A DNA stretch of 64,000 nt from Paenibacillus_G sp049942825 (GCF_049942825.1 NZ_CP187970.1:1488001-1552000), one strand, 5' to 3'. Numbered from the stretch's first letter, positions 7,473-16,644 are shown. Numbers and translations are program-made. Notes: generated from the letters alone by a model not told the origin.

Positions 7473-8318
7473 TTACTTGAACGCTGGAACGACAGCGCCT
7501 TGATACTTGTCTTCGATGAACTTGCGGACTTCCGGGGAGTTCAGGGCCTTGGCGAGCTTCTGAATCGCTTCGGAGTCCTTGTTGTCCGGACGGGCTACGA
7601 GCAGGTTCACGTAAGGGGAGTTGCTGTCCTCGATGAACAGGGCGTCCTTCGTGGGGTTGAGCTTCGCTTCGAGAGCGTAGTTCGTGTTGATCAGGGCCAG
7701 GTCGACTTCAGGCAGTACGCGCGGCAGCATGGCGGCTTCGAGTTCTCTGATCTTGAGGTTCTTCTTGTTCTCGACGATGTCCTTCACGGTGCCGGAGATG
7801 CCGGCGCCTTCCTTCAGCTTGATCAGGCCGTTCTTCTCGAGCAGCGCCAGGGCGCGGCCGGAGTTCGAAGGGTCGTTCGGGATGGCTACAGTAGCGCCGT
7901 CCTTCAGTTCGTCGGCTTTCTTGATCTTCTGGGAGTACGCACCGAACGGCTCGATGTGGACGCCAACGACTTTCACCAGGTTCATGCCTTTAGCTTTGTT
8001 CTGGTCATCGAGGTAAGGCGTGTGCTGGAAGAAGTTCGCGTCGAGCTGCTTCTCGAATACCTGTACGTTCGGCTGAACATAGTCCGTGAACTCCTTCACT
8101 TCGAGGTTCACGCCTTCGGCTTTGAGCTTGTCCTTGATGCTGTTCAGGATCTCAGCGTGGGGAACAGCGGTTGCGCCGACCTTCAGCGTCACTTCCTTGG
8201 CAGGTGCTGCGCTTCCGTTCGATGGGGCTGGCGCCGCCTGCTCGGCCGGCTTGCTGCCGCATGCCGCGAGCGAGAAGGCCATAACCAGAGACAGGGCGAG
8301 TGTTAGCGGTTTTTTCAT
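7473..8318 (-). CDS. metQ: Methionine ABC transporter substrate-binding lipoprotein
   Basis: A 281-residue NlpA/MetQ-family lipoprotein that binds methionine outside the membrane and delivers it to MetP. The signal peptide MKKPLTLALSLVMAFSLAAC has its lipobox Cys at residue 20. The mature part shows family landmarks such as VGATAVPHAEIL, FFQHTPYLDDQNK and IAIPNDPSN-like TVAIPNDPSNSGRALALLEK. It is the last gene of metN-metP-metQ, with about 60 bases after metP and a strong terminator downstream. The S-box riboswitch upstream of metN should shut off all three genes when SAM is high, which supports methionine as the substrate. Confidence 0.95.
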   Translation of the reverse strand: MKKPLTLALSLVMAFSLAACGSKPAEQAAPAPSNGSAAPAKEVTLKVGATAVPHAEILNSIKDKLKAEGVNLEVKEFTDYVQPNVQVFEKQLDANFFQHTPYLDDQNKAKGMNLVKVVGVHIEPFGAYSQKIKKADELKDGATVAIPNDPSNSGRALALLEKNGLIKLKEGAGISGTVKDIVENKKNLKIRELEAAMLPRVLPEVDLALINTNYALEAKLNPTKDALFIEDSNSPYVNLLVARPDNKDSEAIQKLAKALNSPEVRKFIEDKYQGAVVPAFK

Positions 8319-8378
8319 AGTAGAATCCCTCCATAAATGTAGTGTGGTATAAAGTCCTTGGATCTATATCAAAAATCC

Positions 8379-9044
8379 TTACTTGCGCTGAAATCTCCGG
8401 ACGAGCCGGTCGCCGAGCGACTGTAGGATTTGAACCAATACGAGCAATATAACGACAGTGACCACCATGACCGGCGTGTTGAACCGCTGGTAGCCGTAGC
8501 GGATCGCGAGGTCCCCAAGACCGCCGCCCCCGACTACACCGGACATCGCTGTGTAGGAGACGAGCGTGACGGCGGTGATCGTGATCGCCGCGATCAGGCC
8601 CGGACGGGCTTCAGGCAGCAGCACGCGGGTGACGATCTGCCCGGAGGTGGCGCCCATGGATTGGGCGGCTTCGATCACGCCGCGGTCGACCTCACGCAGG
8701 GCCGTCTCCACCAGACGCGCAAAGAACGGCGCGGAGGCGATGACGAGGGGAGGAATCGATCCCGGGACGCCGATCGACGTGCCGACGATTACCCGGGTCA
8801 GCGGAATGACGAGAATCATCAGGATGATGAACGGCACGGACCGCAGCACGTTGACCACGAAGGATAGCAGGGCATAGAGCGCATTCTGCTGCAGCAGCTG
8901 GCCCCGCGAGGTCAGGAACAGCAGGATGCCAAGCGGGAGGCCGATCACCACGGTGAAGAGCGTCGACAGCCCCAGCATCGTCAAGGTATCATAAGTAGCA
9001 AGGGAGATATCCTCCCAGACGATGTCTTTCAAAAACTCAGCCAT
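8379..9044 (-). CDS. metP: Methionine ABC transporter permease
   Basis: A 221-residue MetI/MetP-type inner-membrane permease. Several membrane spans surround the EAA loop that contacts the ATPase, visible as EAAQSMGATSGQIVTRVLLPEARPG. The start ATG (9044) lies inside the last codons of metN, an 8-base overlap that indicates translational coupling. Sequence, order and length fit the methionine importer family of Bacillales. Confidence 0.95.
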   Translation of the reverse strand: MAEFLKDIVWEDISLATYDTLTMLGLSTLFTVVIGLPLGILLFLTSRGQLLQQNALYALLSFVVNVLRSVPFIILMILVIPLTRVIVGTSIGVPGSIPPLVIASAPFFARLVETALREVDRGVIEAAQSMGATSGQIVTRVLLPEARPGLIAAITITAVTLVSYTAMSGVVGGGGLGDLAIRYGYQRFNTPVMVVTVVILLVLVQILQSLGDRLVRRFQRK

Positions 9045-10062
9045 GCTGCATCACCTCCACGTCAAGTCCGCGTCCTCGCAGGGCGGCGATGGCCGCTTCC
9101 GCCTCGGCCGTGTTCACGCGCAGCTCGAGCAGGAGCTGGCCGTAGGGCGTATCCTTCAGGCGGGATACGGTCCCCTGCAGAATGACGAACGGCACGTTCG
9201 TCTCACGCATCGTTTCGAACAGCACCGGCTCGTACGTCTGCTCGCCGAGGAAGGTCACACGGATGCGGATCCGGCTGCCGGCGCTCGAGTCAGCCCCGGT
9301 CTCAGCGAGTAACGTCTCGGGATCTTCCGCGAGCTGCGCCACGAAATCGCGTGTAGTCGGATGCTGCGGCTTCAGGAACACCTCGGTCACGGAGCCCATC
9401 TCCACGATGTGACCTCCGTCGATGACCGCGACCCGGTCGCAGATCGTCCGGATCACGTGCATCTCGTGCGTGATCAGCACGATGGTGATATGCAGCTTCC
9501 GGTTGATGTCGAGCAGCAGCGAGAGAATCGAGTTGGTCGTCTGCGGGTCGAGCGCCGATGTCGCTTCGTCGCAGAGCAGCACCTTCGGGTTCGTCGCCAG
9601 GGCGCGGGCAATGCCGACACGCTGCTTCTGGCCCCCGGAGAGCTGCGACGGATACTTATGCTCGTGGCCGCTCAGGCCTACGAGTCCGACAAGCTCCTGC
9701 ACGCGCTGCTTGATCTCGGCCTCGGGCCGTTTGGACAGACGCAGCGGGAAGGCGATATTGTCCGCCACGGTGCTCGACGAGAGCAGATGAAAGTGCTGGA
9801 AGATCATGCCGATGGACCGGCGCTCTTCCTGAAGGCGGCGGCTGCTCAGCTTCGTCATCTCGACGCCGTCGATAATGACTGTGCCGCCGGTCGGCTTCTC
9901 AAGCAGGTTGATCGTGCGGATCAAGGTACTCTTGCCCGCACCGGAGTGTCCGATGATGCCGAAGATCTCGCCTTTGTTAACGGTCAGGTCGATCTTTTGC
10001 AGCGCCGTAACGGTTCCGCGCCCGCTTGGATATTGTTTGGATACGCCTTGCAGTTGAATCAC
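9037..10062 (-). CDS. metN: Methionine ABC transporter ATP-binding protein
   Basis: A 341-residue ATPase that powers methionine import. Walker A GHSGAGKST lies near residues 38-46, the signature LSGGQ at 141-145 and Walker B VLLCDEATSALD at 161-172, followed by a C-terminal NIL domain (about 245-341), the regulatory methionine-binding module of MetN. The frame is open well upstream, but GTG at 10062 has GGAGGT six bases before it and gives the usual MetN length; upstream sequence belongs to the riboswitch leader. An ATG two bases before it is out of frame. Confidence 0.95.
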   Translation of the reverse strand: MIQLQGVSKQYPSGRGTVTALQKIDLTVNKGEIFGIIGHSGAGKSTLIRTINLLEKPTGGTVIIDGVEMTKLSSRRLQEERRSIGMIFQHFHLLSSSTVADNIAFPLRLSKRPEAEIKQRVQELVGLVGLSGHEHKYPSQLSGGQKQRVGIARALATNPKVLLCDEATSALDPQTTNSILSLLLDINRKLHITIVLITHEMHVIRTICDRVAVIDGGHIVEMGSVTEVFLKPQHPTTRDFVAQLAEDPETLLAETGADSSAGSRIRIRVTFLGEQTYEPVLFETMRETNVPFVILQGTVSRLKDTPYGQLLLELRVNTAEAEAAIAALRGRGLDVEVMQHG

Positions 10063-10087
10063 ATCTACACCTCCGGAAATACGCACT

Positions 10088-10162
10088 AAAAAACCTGCAG
10101 CATCGTAAGCAACCGGCAGCGGCCGAAGCCGGTCTGCGGGGATTGCAGCGAGGTACAGGTTT
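10088..10162 (-). terminator. S-box-controlled terminator before metN
   Basis: On the minus strand AAACCTG (10156-10162) pairs with CAGGTTTTTT (10088-10097), enclosing an inner ACCGGC/GCCGGT hairpin, and ends in six U. It lies between the SAM aptamer and the metN ribosome site, as expected for a transcription-attenuating riboswitch. Confidence 0.8.
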
Positions 10163-10181
10163 ATGATGTCACACTGTGCCC

Positions 10182-10426
10182 TCTCATCTGTCAGAATCCA
10201 GCAGCCTTGTCCCATCCTCCGGTGCGCGGGTGTGCACCAAAGGCCTGGGGGCCTGCTCCGGCCGGGGCGTCCGCATGAGCGCGCCTCGCAGCCGGGCTGC
10301 ATTCTGAAGGAATTGGCACCAGACTTCCTTGGATCGTGAACAAGCCTTGCCGCTTGCACGCTTTATCCATACAGGAACGGTTGCCGGGCTTCATCGGGCC
10401 TTATCCCTCCGCCTCTCTTGATAAGA
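10182..10426 (-). promoter_or_regulatory. SAM-I (S-box) riboswitch with an extended P4 arm
   Basis: Read on the minus strand: TCTTATCAAGAGAGGCGGAG, then GGGATAAGGCCCGATGAAGC, CCGGCAACC and GGTGCCAATTCC, the S-box core in correct order. P1 closes by pairing TCTTATC (10420-10426) with GATGAGA (10182-10188), one G-U. P4 pairs CAGAATGCAGCC (10295-10306) with GGCTGCTGGATTCTG (10192-10206), leaving a GC-rich insert of about 88 bases at its tip. The aptamer is therefore about 245 nt, much longer than usual. It should stop transcription of metNPQ when SAM is abundant. Confidence 0.9.
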
Positions 10427-10497
10427 AGTGAACCGCTATGAAATTAGCAGAATAATTAACCTTGGGTCATATTGCTAGGGACTTAAAAACGATCTTT

Positions 10498-10526
10498 ATC
10501 ATATAGAAAAACAGGGATGAAGTCAA
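10498..10526 (-). promoter_or_regulatory. Sigma-A promoter of metNPQ
   Basis: Minus strand: TTGACT (10521-10526), a 17-base spacer, and TATGAT (10498-10503). It lies about 70 bases upstream of the riboswitch P1 stem. No gene is seen between it and rbsK (10527-11243), only the tandem repeats listed next. Confidence 0.8.
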
Positions 10527-10833
10527 CAGCTGCGAGTAATCCGGGACCCTAGCAATGTTTCCCACTCTATGATTTACCCGGATTGGGAGTGTTGGAACCC
10601 GGTTTTTGCCATAAGGAAAGAAAGTGAAGGACGGCGTCAGTAAAGGCCGGGACAGAAATGTACGTTATCGGATGATGATAGGGAGAGTTTCGAAAGGTCA
10701 TCTTCTATTGGCTTCGATAGTAGACGAGGCGTGCCCGGGTAATGAAATCCGTGAAGAACAGGGCGGAAGCCCGCGAATGATGGCTGGCGAGTCGGTCGGC
10801 GGCTGAAGTACCCGGTCGGTCAGGATGCTTTTT

Positions 10834-11037
10834 TGGTCAGGACGGAAGTGCTGTCACCAGATGGGATGGAGGCAGGGCGGAAGACTGCACCAGATGGGAT
10901 AGGGGCAGAGCGGGAGTTCTGTCAACAGATAGGATAGTGTTAGGACGGAAGTGCTGTCACCAGATGGGGTAGTGTCAGGGTGGAAGTGCCGTCATCAGAT
11001 GGGATAGGGGGCAGGGCGGAAGTGCACGGTCATCGGG
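10834..11037 (+). repeat. Degenerate ~35-bp tandem repeat, about six copies
   Basis: Units follow the pattern GGACGGAAGTGCTGTCACCA, then GATGGGATAGTGTCA, with substitutions and small indels. No open frame runs through them. They fill the space between the metNPQ promoter and the ribokinase gene; apart from this array I see nothing supported in 10527-11243. Confidence 0.75.
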
Positions 11038-11243
11038 TGCTCACCAAAGACGAAGCAAACGGGCAATCAAAACCTATCGTTCGAATAAAAACCGGGGGCA
11101 GGGGGACGTTCATGGCTGGCCGGTAGGCTGCTGCGATTCCCGGGTAGTAATACAATAGAGAAGCCTTGGACTTCGGCATACCGCCAAGGAAGAGGTCTGT
11201 TTCAGATGGGAATGAAAACTGTAGAAGAGGAGTGTGGTAAATA

Positions 11244-12152
11244 ATGAAGCGTCCACGTATTGCCGTAGTCGGAAGCCTCAACATGGATCTCGTCGTTTCC
11301 ATGCCGCGGATGCCGCAGGTGGGGGAGACCGTTCATGGATCGGATATCCATTACATACCTGGAGGCAAGGGAGCGAACCAGGCAGTCGGCTGTGCTCGCC
11401 TCGGCGCGGAGGTGGCGATGATCGGCGCGGTAGGGGGAGATCACTTCGGCAGGGAGATTCTGGAGCGGCTGCAGGAGGAAGGCATTGACCTTGGCGGCGT
11501 CCGTACGGTGGAACGTCCGACGGGGACCGCAGCCATCTTCCACACTGCGGAGGACAACTGTATTGCCGTCGTGCCCGGCGCGAATGCCGAATGTACGCCG
11601 GAGCTTCTTGAGCAGCACCGGGGGCGGATCGAGTCGGCCGATGTGCTGCTTGTCCAGCTGGAGGTGCCTCTCGACACGGTACACCGGGCGCTTGAGATTG
11701 CGCGCCAGGCCGGCGTGCGGACGGTGCTCAATCCCGCCCCGGCTAAGGTGCTGCCGGCTCCGCTGCTCTCGCTGGCGGATATCCTGACACCGAATGAGAC
11801 CGAATTCGCGCTGCTCAGCGGGGAGAAGGACACGTCGGAGGAAGTGCTGCGCCGGGTGATGGCTGCCTGGCAGCAGGACTATGGGCATATGCTGGTTCTT
11901 ACGCGGGGGCGCCTCGGCAGCTCCTGGCTGGACGAAGGGGAGCGGCTGCGGACCGAGCCGGCCCTGCCCGTCGAGACGGTGGATACGACGGGAGCGGGCG
12001 ATGCCTTCAATGCCGCGCTGTGCTTTGGTCTGGCGTCCGGGTGGGACCTGCAGCAGGCTGCCGATTTTGCGTGCCGGGCTGCTTCCATGTCGGTGACCCG
12101 TTTCGGTGCCCAGGCCGGCATGCCGCGCCTGGATGAAGTACCGGAGCGCTAA
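11244..12152 (+). CDS. rbsK: Ribokinase
   Basis: A PfkB-family sugar kinase of 302 residues that phosphorylates ribose to ribose-5-phosphate in the cytoplasm. It shows the N-terminal VGSLNMDLVV, the ribose-binding GGKGANQAVGCARLGA, and the C-terminal DTTGAGDAFNAAL with the catalytic Asp and anion hole. Start ATG 11244 follows GAAGAGGAG with a normal spacer. No rbs transporter or RbsR is adjacent, so it stands alone between the met locus and the P450 locus. Nucleoside or deoxyribose use cannot be excluded within this family. Confidence 0.85.
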   Translation: MKRPRIAVVGSLNMDLVVSMPRMPQVGETVHGSDIHYIPGGKGANQAVGCARLGAEVAMIGAVGGDHFGREILERLQEEGIDLGGVRTVERPTGTAAIFHTAEDNCIAVVPGANAECTPELLEQHRGRIESADVLLVQLEVPLDTVHRALEIARQAGVRTVLNPAPAKVLPAPLLSLADILTPNETEFALLSGEKDTSEEVLRRVMAAWQQDYGHMLVLTRGRLGSSWLDEGERLRTEPALPVETVDTTGAGDAFNAALCFGLASGWDLQQAADFACRAASMSVTRFGAQAGMPRLDEVPER

Positions 12153-12609
12153 GTAGGCCGGACGCAGAGGAGTGGATGCGTGGAGGCGGGTACTCCATGT
12201 TGGGGTCTAAGTGACCATGGGAAAGAGCGTATGCAGTTTGGGCGGATGGGGCTCAGTTGTGCGCACTGTGAAATCCGGTGAGGGCCGGATGAGGGAGCAG
12301 CTCCCTGCGCCTCCTTCAAGTCAGGATGAGTCTGTCCCCTCAAGAAGGCAAAGTTAAAGCCTGCGGGGGCAGGCTCCTCCGGCTCACAAAGGAGGCGGCT
12401 GGGCACCCTGTAAATGAATGCGGTCTTGTTCCAATCGATGGAACCCATGATAACGCCGTGCTTTCTCTTCTCTAAGGCGAAATGCGGAGAATTGATTTTT
12501 GCGGAGCAGGGGATTATCCTAAATATAGGAAAAGTCCGGCCCAAAGCTTGCTTCAGGATTCCCGGCGGCGGGTAAAGAGAGAAGGACGAATTATGCCCGA
12601 AGGGGGAGG
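12153..12609 (+). other. Intergenic region with the promoter of the TetR gene
   Basis: No supported gene. A sigma-A-like promoter TTGATT (12492-12497), 17-base spacer, TATCCT (12515-12520) points to the TetR gene. A perfect hairpin AGCCTGC/GCAGGCT with GGGG loop lies at 12358-12375 but has no U run. Confidence 0.5.
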
Positions 12610-13227
12610 ATGAACGTTATTGGAGGCAAGCGGGAGAGTATCATGAGCGCGGCCCTTGAATTGTTCGCCGAACAGGGCTTTGAAACCACCACCGTGCCTA
12701 TGATTGCCGACAAAGCTGTTGTGGGGGCAGGCACCATATACCGTTATTTTACGAATAAAGAAGCCTTGGGCAACGCCTTATTCCAGGAGTGTGTGCGGGA
12801 GTTCTCGGAGGCGGTGCAGCGGGGATATCCGGCGGAAGGGGACGCGAGGGAGCAGTTCCGGCATATTTTCTTCCGCATGGTGGAGTTCGCCAAGGAGCAG
12901 GAGCGTGCCTTTTACCTGCTGGAGACCCACAGGCACGCACGTTATTTAAGTGAAGAGAGTCATGAGTTGTTCCGGGAGATGATGGATTTTCTCCGGGCTT
13001 ATTTCCGGATTGGCCGGGAGCAGGGCATCATCCGCCCCATGCCGTCCGATGCGCTGATTGCGATCGTGTATGGCGCCTTCGCAGCATTGTACAAAGCGAT
13101 CCGGGCCGGCAAAATACAGGAAACCTCTGATCTCATTGACAGCGTAGAACAGGCTTGTTGGGACGCGGTGCGGGTACATCCGCAGGAAGAAAAGGGTGGG
13201 CAAGCCGCAGCTCAAGGGATTTCATAG
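12610..13227 (+). CDS. TetR-family repressor, Bm3R1/FatR type
   Basis: A 205-residue DNA-binding repressor. The N-terminal helix-turn-helix is typical TetR: IMSAALELFAEQGFETTTVP followed by MIADKAVVGAGTIYRYFTNK. The C-terminal part would bind the inducer. It lies directly upstream of a CYP102A gene, the same arrangement as bm3R1 with P450 BM3 in B. megaterium and fatR with yrhJ in B. subtilis, whose inducers are fatty acids. The 20-bp palindrome just after its stop equals, from memory, the published Bm3R1 operator, which strongly supports the assignment. Start ATG 12610 follows GGGGGAGG closely. Confidence 0.85.
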   Translation: MNVIGGKRESIMSAALELFAEQGFETTTVPMIADKAVVGAGTIYRYFTNKEALGNALFQECVREFSEAVQRGYPAEGDAREQFRHIFFRMVEFAKEQERAFYLLETHRHARYLSEESHELFREMMDFLRAYFRIGREQGIIRPMPSDALIAIVYGAFAALYKAIRAGKIQETSDLIDSVEQACWDAVRVHPQEEKGGQAAAQGIS

Positions 13228-13233
13228 ATGTTG

Positions 13234-13253
13234 CGGAATGAACGTTCATTCCG
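13234..13253 (+). promoter_or_regulatory. Perfect 20-bp palindrome, Bm3R1/FatR-type operator
   Basis: GGAATGAACGTTCATTCC flanked by C and G, 132 bases before the P450 start and 7 bases after the repressor stop. It equals the Bm3R1 operator as I remember it, so the repressor probably controls the P450 gene directly. No second copy is seen upstream of the repressor. Confidence 0.85.
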
Positions 13254-13384
13254 ATCTCGGGTTTATTTGTCGTCAGTTCAGCACTTCGGGCAGGCTGCCC
13301 GTCTGCCATTCAATCCGAGGGTGCGTGCAGCATAGTGTGCGTATCCGATGGGGTCCTACTAACCGAATCAAGGAGGAATGATCC

Positions 13385-16300
13385 ATGACCCAAACCAGTC
13401 TGATTCCGCAGCCCAAAACGTTCGGACCGCTCGGCAACCTCCCGAACCTGAATACGAAGGAACCGGTGCAGTCCATTGTCAAAATTGCGGACGAATTCGG
13501 TCCGATCTTCCAGCTGGACCTGCCGAGGGGCAAGTCCGTGTACATCTCGAGCCACGAACTGGTGGCCGATGCCTGCGACGAGTCGCGTTTCGACAAGTAT
13601 GTATGGGCGCCGCTGCAAAAAGTCAGGGCATTCGCCGGAGACGGGCTCTTCACGGCCGAGACGGAGGAGCCGAACTGGCAGAAGGCGCACGCGATTCTGC
13701 TGCCGAGCTTCTCGCAGCGGGCGATGCAGGGCTACCATGCGATGATGGTGGACCTGGCGGTACAGCTCGTACAGAAGTGGGCGCGGCTTAATCCCGACGA
13801 GAGCGTCGAAGTCGGCGAGGATATGACACGCCTTACGCTCGATACGATCGGCCTCTGCGGCTTCAACTACCGCTTCAACAGCTTTTACCGGGATCAGCCG
13901 CATCCGTTCATCACCTCGATGGTGCGGGCGCTCGACGAAGCGATGAGCCAGCTGCAGAGGCTCGGTCTGCAGGACAAGCTTATGGTCATCTCCAAGCGGC
14001 AGTACAAGCATGACATCCAGACGATGTTCGGGCTGGTGGATAAGATCATCGCCGAGCGCAAGGAGCACGGCTCGAAGGAAGGGGAAGACCTGCTCGCGCA
14101 TATGCTGAACGGGCGCGATCCGCACACGGGAGAGTCCCTGGACGATGAGAATATCCGGTACCAGATCATCACGTTCCTGATTGCCGGACATGAGACGACG
14201 AGCGGTCTTTTGACGTTCGCCCTGTATTTCCTCCTGAAGAATCCGGAGAAGCTCGCCAAGGCATACGAGGAGGTCGACCGGGTGCTTACAAGCCCGCTGC
14301 CGACCTACAGCCAGGTGCGTGAGCTGAAGTATATCCGCATGATCCTGAACGAGTCGCTGCGCCTCTGGCCTACGGCCCCCGCCTTCGCGCTGACGGCGAA
14401 GGAAGATACGATGCTGGGAGGCCGGTACCCGATGAAAAAAGGGGACAGCGTCTCGGTTCTCATCCCGAAGCTGCACCGGGATCCCTCCGTCTGGGGCGAT
14501 GACGTCGAGTCGTTCATTCCGGAGCGGTTCGAGGACCCGTCCGCCATCCCGACCCACGCCTACAAGCCGTTCGGCAACGGACAGCGGGCCTGCATCGGAC
14601 AGCAGTTCGCGCTGCATGAGGCTGTGCTCGTGCTGGGGATGGTGCTGCGGCACTTCGAGATCATCGACCATACGAATTACCAGCTCAAAATCAAAGAAAC
14701 GCTGACGCTGAAGCCGGAGGGCTTCACGATGCGGGTCCGTTCGCGCATCGAGCCGCTGGCGGTGGTGATGCCGGGCCGGGAGGCGGCGCCTCGGGAGGAG
14801 AAGCGGGAGCAGGCCGCCGAGGCCGCTCCGGTGCCGAAGCACAATACGCCGCTGCTCGTGCTCTACGGCTCGAACCTTGGCACGGCCGAAGGCATAGCCC
14901 GCGAGCTCGCCGACGCGGCCCGCTATCAGGGCTTCTCGAGCGAGACTGCGCCGCTCGATGAGCATGTCGGCAGCCTGCCGAAGGAGGGGGCGGTCTTCAT
15001 CGTGACCGCCTCATATAACGGCAGCCCGCCGGACAACGCCCGTGCGTTCGTGCAGTGGCTTGAGCAGGCGGAGCCGGGCTCGCTGGAGGGCGTCCGCTAT
15101 GCCGTGTTCGGCTGCGGGGACCGCAACTGGGCGAGCACTTACCAGCAGGTGCCGCGCAAGATTGACGGGCTGCTCGCGGACAAGGGGGCGAAGCGTCTGG
15201 CCGGCCTGGGCGAAGGCGATGTCAGCGACGATTTCGAGCAGCAGCTCGAGTCTTGGCGCAGCGACCTGTGGCCGCGGGTCATGGAGGCGTTCGGCCAGTC
15301 GCTGAACGAGAATGCCGGCAAGGAGCGCAGCTCACTTACCGTGCAGTTCGTGAGCGGCCTGATCGGCACACCGCTGGCCGAGTCGTACGACGCGCTGCAG
15401 ACGACGGTCGCGGAGAACCGCGAGCTGCAGGGGGAAGGCAGTGACCGCAGCACAAGGCACATCGAGGTGGTGCTGCCTGAAGAGGTGAGCTACCGCGAAG
15501 GCGATCACCTGGGCGTGCTGCCGCTGAACCCCAAAGACCTTGTCGGACGCGTGCTGCAGCGCTTCGGCCTGCAGGGGGGGGACCATCTCGTGCTGAACGC
15601 GAGCGGTCGCAGCGCGGCGCACCTGCCGCTCGACCGGCCGGTGCGGCTGTCCGATCTGCTCGGGGGAAGTGTGGAGCTGCAGGAGCCGGCGAGCCGGGCC
15701 CAGCTCCGCGAGCTGGCCGCCTACACGGTGTGCCCGCCGCATAAGCGGGAGCTTGAGGCGCTGCTGCAGGAGGACGCGTACAAGAGCGAAGTGCTGCGCA
15801 AGCGGGTGACCATGCTCGAGCTGCTCGAGAAGTACCCGGCGTGCGAGCTGCCGTTCGAGCGCTTCCTCGAGCTGCTGCCGCCGCTGAAGGCGCGCTATTA
15901 CTCAATCTCCAGCTCGCCGCGCGTGCTGGGGGATCGCGTCAGCATCACGGTCAGCGTCGTCCGCGGCCCGGCCTGGAGCGGCCGGGGGGAATACCGCGGC
16001 ATCGCCTCGAACTACCTCGCCGAGCGGAAGCCGGGCGATCCGGTGGTCGTGTTCGTTCGCTCGCCGGAGTCGGGCTTTGAGCTGCCGGAGGATCCGGCGA
16101 CGCCGGTGATCATGGTCGGCCCGGGCACAGGGGTGGCGCCGTTCCGCGGCTTCCTGCAGGCCCGCCGCGTCCTGAAGGCGCAGGGCGCCGCGCTCGGCGA
16201 GGCCCACCTGTACTTCGGCTGCCGCAATCCGCAGCACGACTACCTCTACCGCGAGGAGCTCGAGCAGGCGGAGAAGGACGGTCTGGTCGTCCTGCATACG

Positions 16301-16570
16301 GCGTGCTCCCGCGTGGATGGGCAGGAGAAAACCTACGTGCAGGATCTCATGAAGGGCGACGCTGCGCTGCTCATCGGGCTGCTCGACCGGGGCGGCAAGC
16401 TGTACATCTGCGGCGACGGCAGCCGGATGGCGCCCGACGTGGAAGCCGCCCTGCGACGGGCGTACAGCGAGATTCACGGCGTCAGCGGGCAGGAGGCGGC
16501 GGACTGGCTTGACGGGCTCGCCCGCGAGAACCGCTATGCCAAGGATGTGTGGGCCGGGACGACAGGCTGA
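13385..16570 (+). CDS. CYP102A-type bifunctional P450/NADPH-P450 reductase
   Basis: A self-sufficient fatty-acid hydroxylase of 1061 residues, close in length to P450 BM3. The heme domain (about 1-465) has the I-helix AGHETTS with Thr271 and the heme-binding FGNGQRACIGQQ with Cys403 (BM3 Thr268 and Cys400). The reductase has FMN binding (LYGSNLGTAEG, about 490), FAD binding (RYYSISSSP) and NADPH binding (VGPGTGVAPFRGF, about 910), and ends in KDVWAG with the Trp that stacks on flavin. BM3 Phe87 (AGDGLFT) and Tyr51 are kept. Arg47, which anchors substrate carboxylates, falls on Gly in an ungapped alignment, so chain-length preference may differ. Start ATG 13385 follows AAGGAGG. Confidence 0.95.
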   Translation: MTQTSLIPQPKTFGPLGNLPNLNTKEPVQSIVKIADEFGPIFQLDLPRGKSVYISSHELVADACDESRFDKYVWAPLQKVRAFAGDGLFTAETEEPNWQKAHAILLPSFSQRAMQGYHAMMVDLAVQLVQKWARLNPDESVEVGEDMTRLTLDTIGLCGFNYRFNSFYRDQPHPFITSMVRALDEAMSQLQRLGLQDKLMVISKRQYKHDIQTMFGLVDKIIAERKEHGSKEGEDLLAHMLNGRDPHTGESLDDENIRYQIITFLIAGHETTSGLLTFALYFLLKNPEKLAKAYEEVDRVLTSPLPTYSQVRELKYIRMILNESLRLWPTAPAFALTAKEDTMLGGRYPMKKGDSVSVLIPKLHRDPSVWGDDVESFIPERFEDPSAIPTHAYKPFGNGQRACIGQQFALHEAVLVLGMVLRHFEIIDHTNYQLKIKETLTLKPEGFTMRVRSRIEPLAVVMPGREAAPREEKREQAAEAAPVPKHNTPLLVLYGSNLGTAEGIARELADAARYQGFSSETAPLDEHVGSLPKEGAVFIVTASYNGSPPDNARAFVQWLEQAEPGSLEGVRYAVFGCGDRNWASTYQQVPRKIDGLLADKGAKRLAGLGEGDVSDDFEQQLESWRSDLWPRVMEAFGQSLNENAGKERSSLTVQFVSGLIGTPLAESYDALQTTVAENRELQGEGSDRSTRHIEVVLPEEVSYREGDHLGVLPLNPKDLVGRVLQRFGLQGGDHLVLNASGRSAAHLPLDRPVRLSDLLGGSVELQEPASRAQLRELAAYTVCPPHKRELEALLQEDAYKSEVLRKRVTMLELLEKYPACELPFERFLELLPPLKARYYSISSSPRVLGDRVSITVSVVRGPAWSGRGEYRGIASNYLAERKPGDPVVVFVRSPESGFELPEDPATPVIMVGPGTGVAPFRGFLQARRVLKAQGAALGEAHLYFGCRNPQHDYLYREELEQAEKDGLVVLHTACSRVDGQEKTYVQDLMKGDAALLIGLLDRGGKLYICGDGSRMAPDVEAALRRAYSEIHGVSGQEAADWLDGLARENRYAKDVWAGTTG

Positions 16571-16604
16571 GTTTGGCAGATACAATAGGCTTAGAAGGAA
16601 ATGG

Positions 16605-16644
16605 AAGGACCCGCAGCTTCCTGGGTGGAGGCGTGCGGGTCCTT
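16605..16644 (+). terminator. Terminator of the P450 gene
   Basis: AAGGACCCGCA (16605-16615) pairs perfectly with TGCGGGTCCTT (16634-16644). The U run is weak (TTCTGCTGTGTTT). It lies 35 bases after the P450 stop. Confidence 0.65.

Noticed and set aside
6877..7503. Overlapping frames of about 100-200 codons on both strands through 7.1-7.4 kb
   Set aside because: They are translations of the 14-bp minisatellite, open in all six frames because the unit contains no stop.
12149..12544. A 131-codon minus-strand frame between rbsK and the TetR gene
   Set aside because: No ribosome site, no family resemblance, and it would overlap the end of rbsK.
13310..14965. A 551-codon minus-strand frame opposite the P450 gene
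   Set aside because: Arg/Leu-rich shadow frame with no domain, start signal or terminator; the plus-strand P450 is certain.
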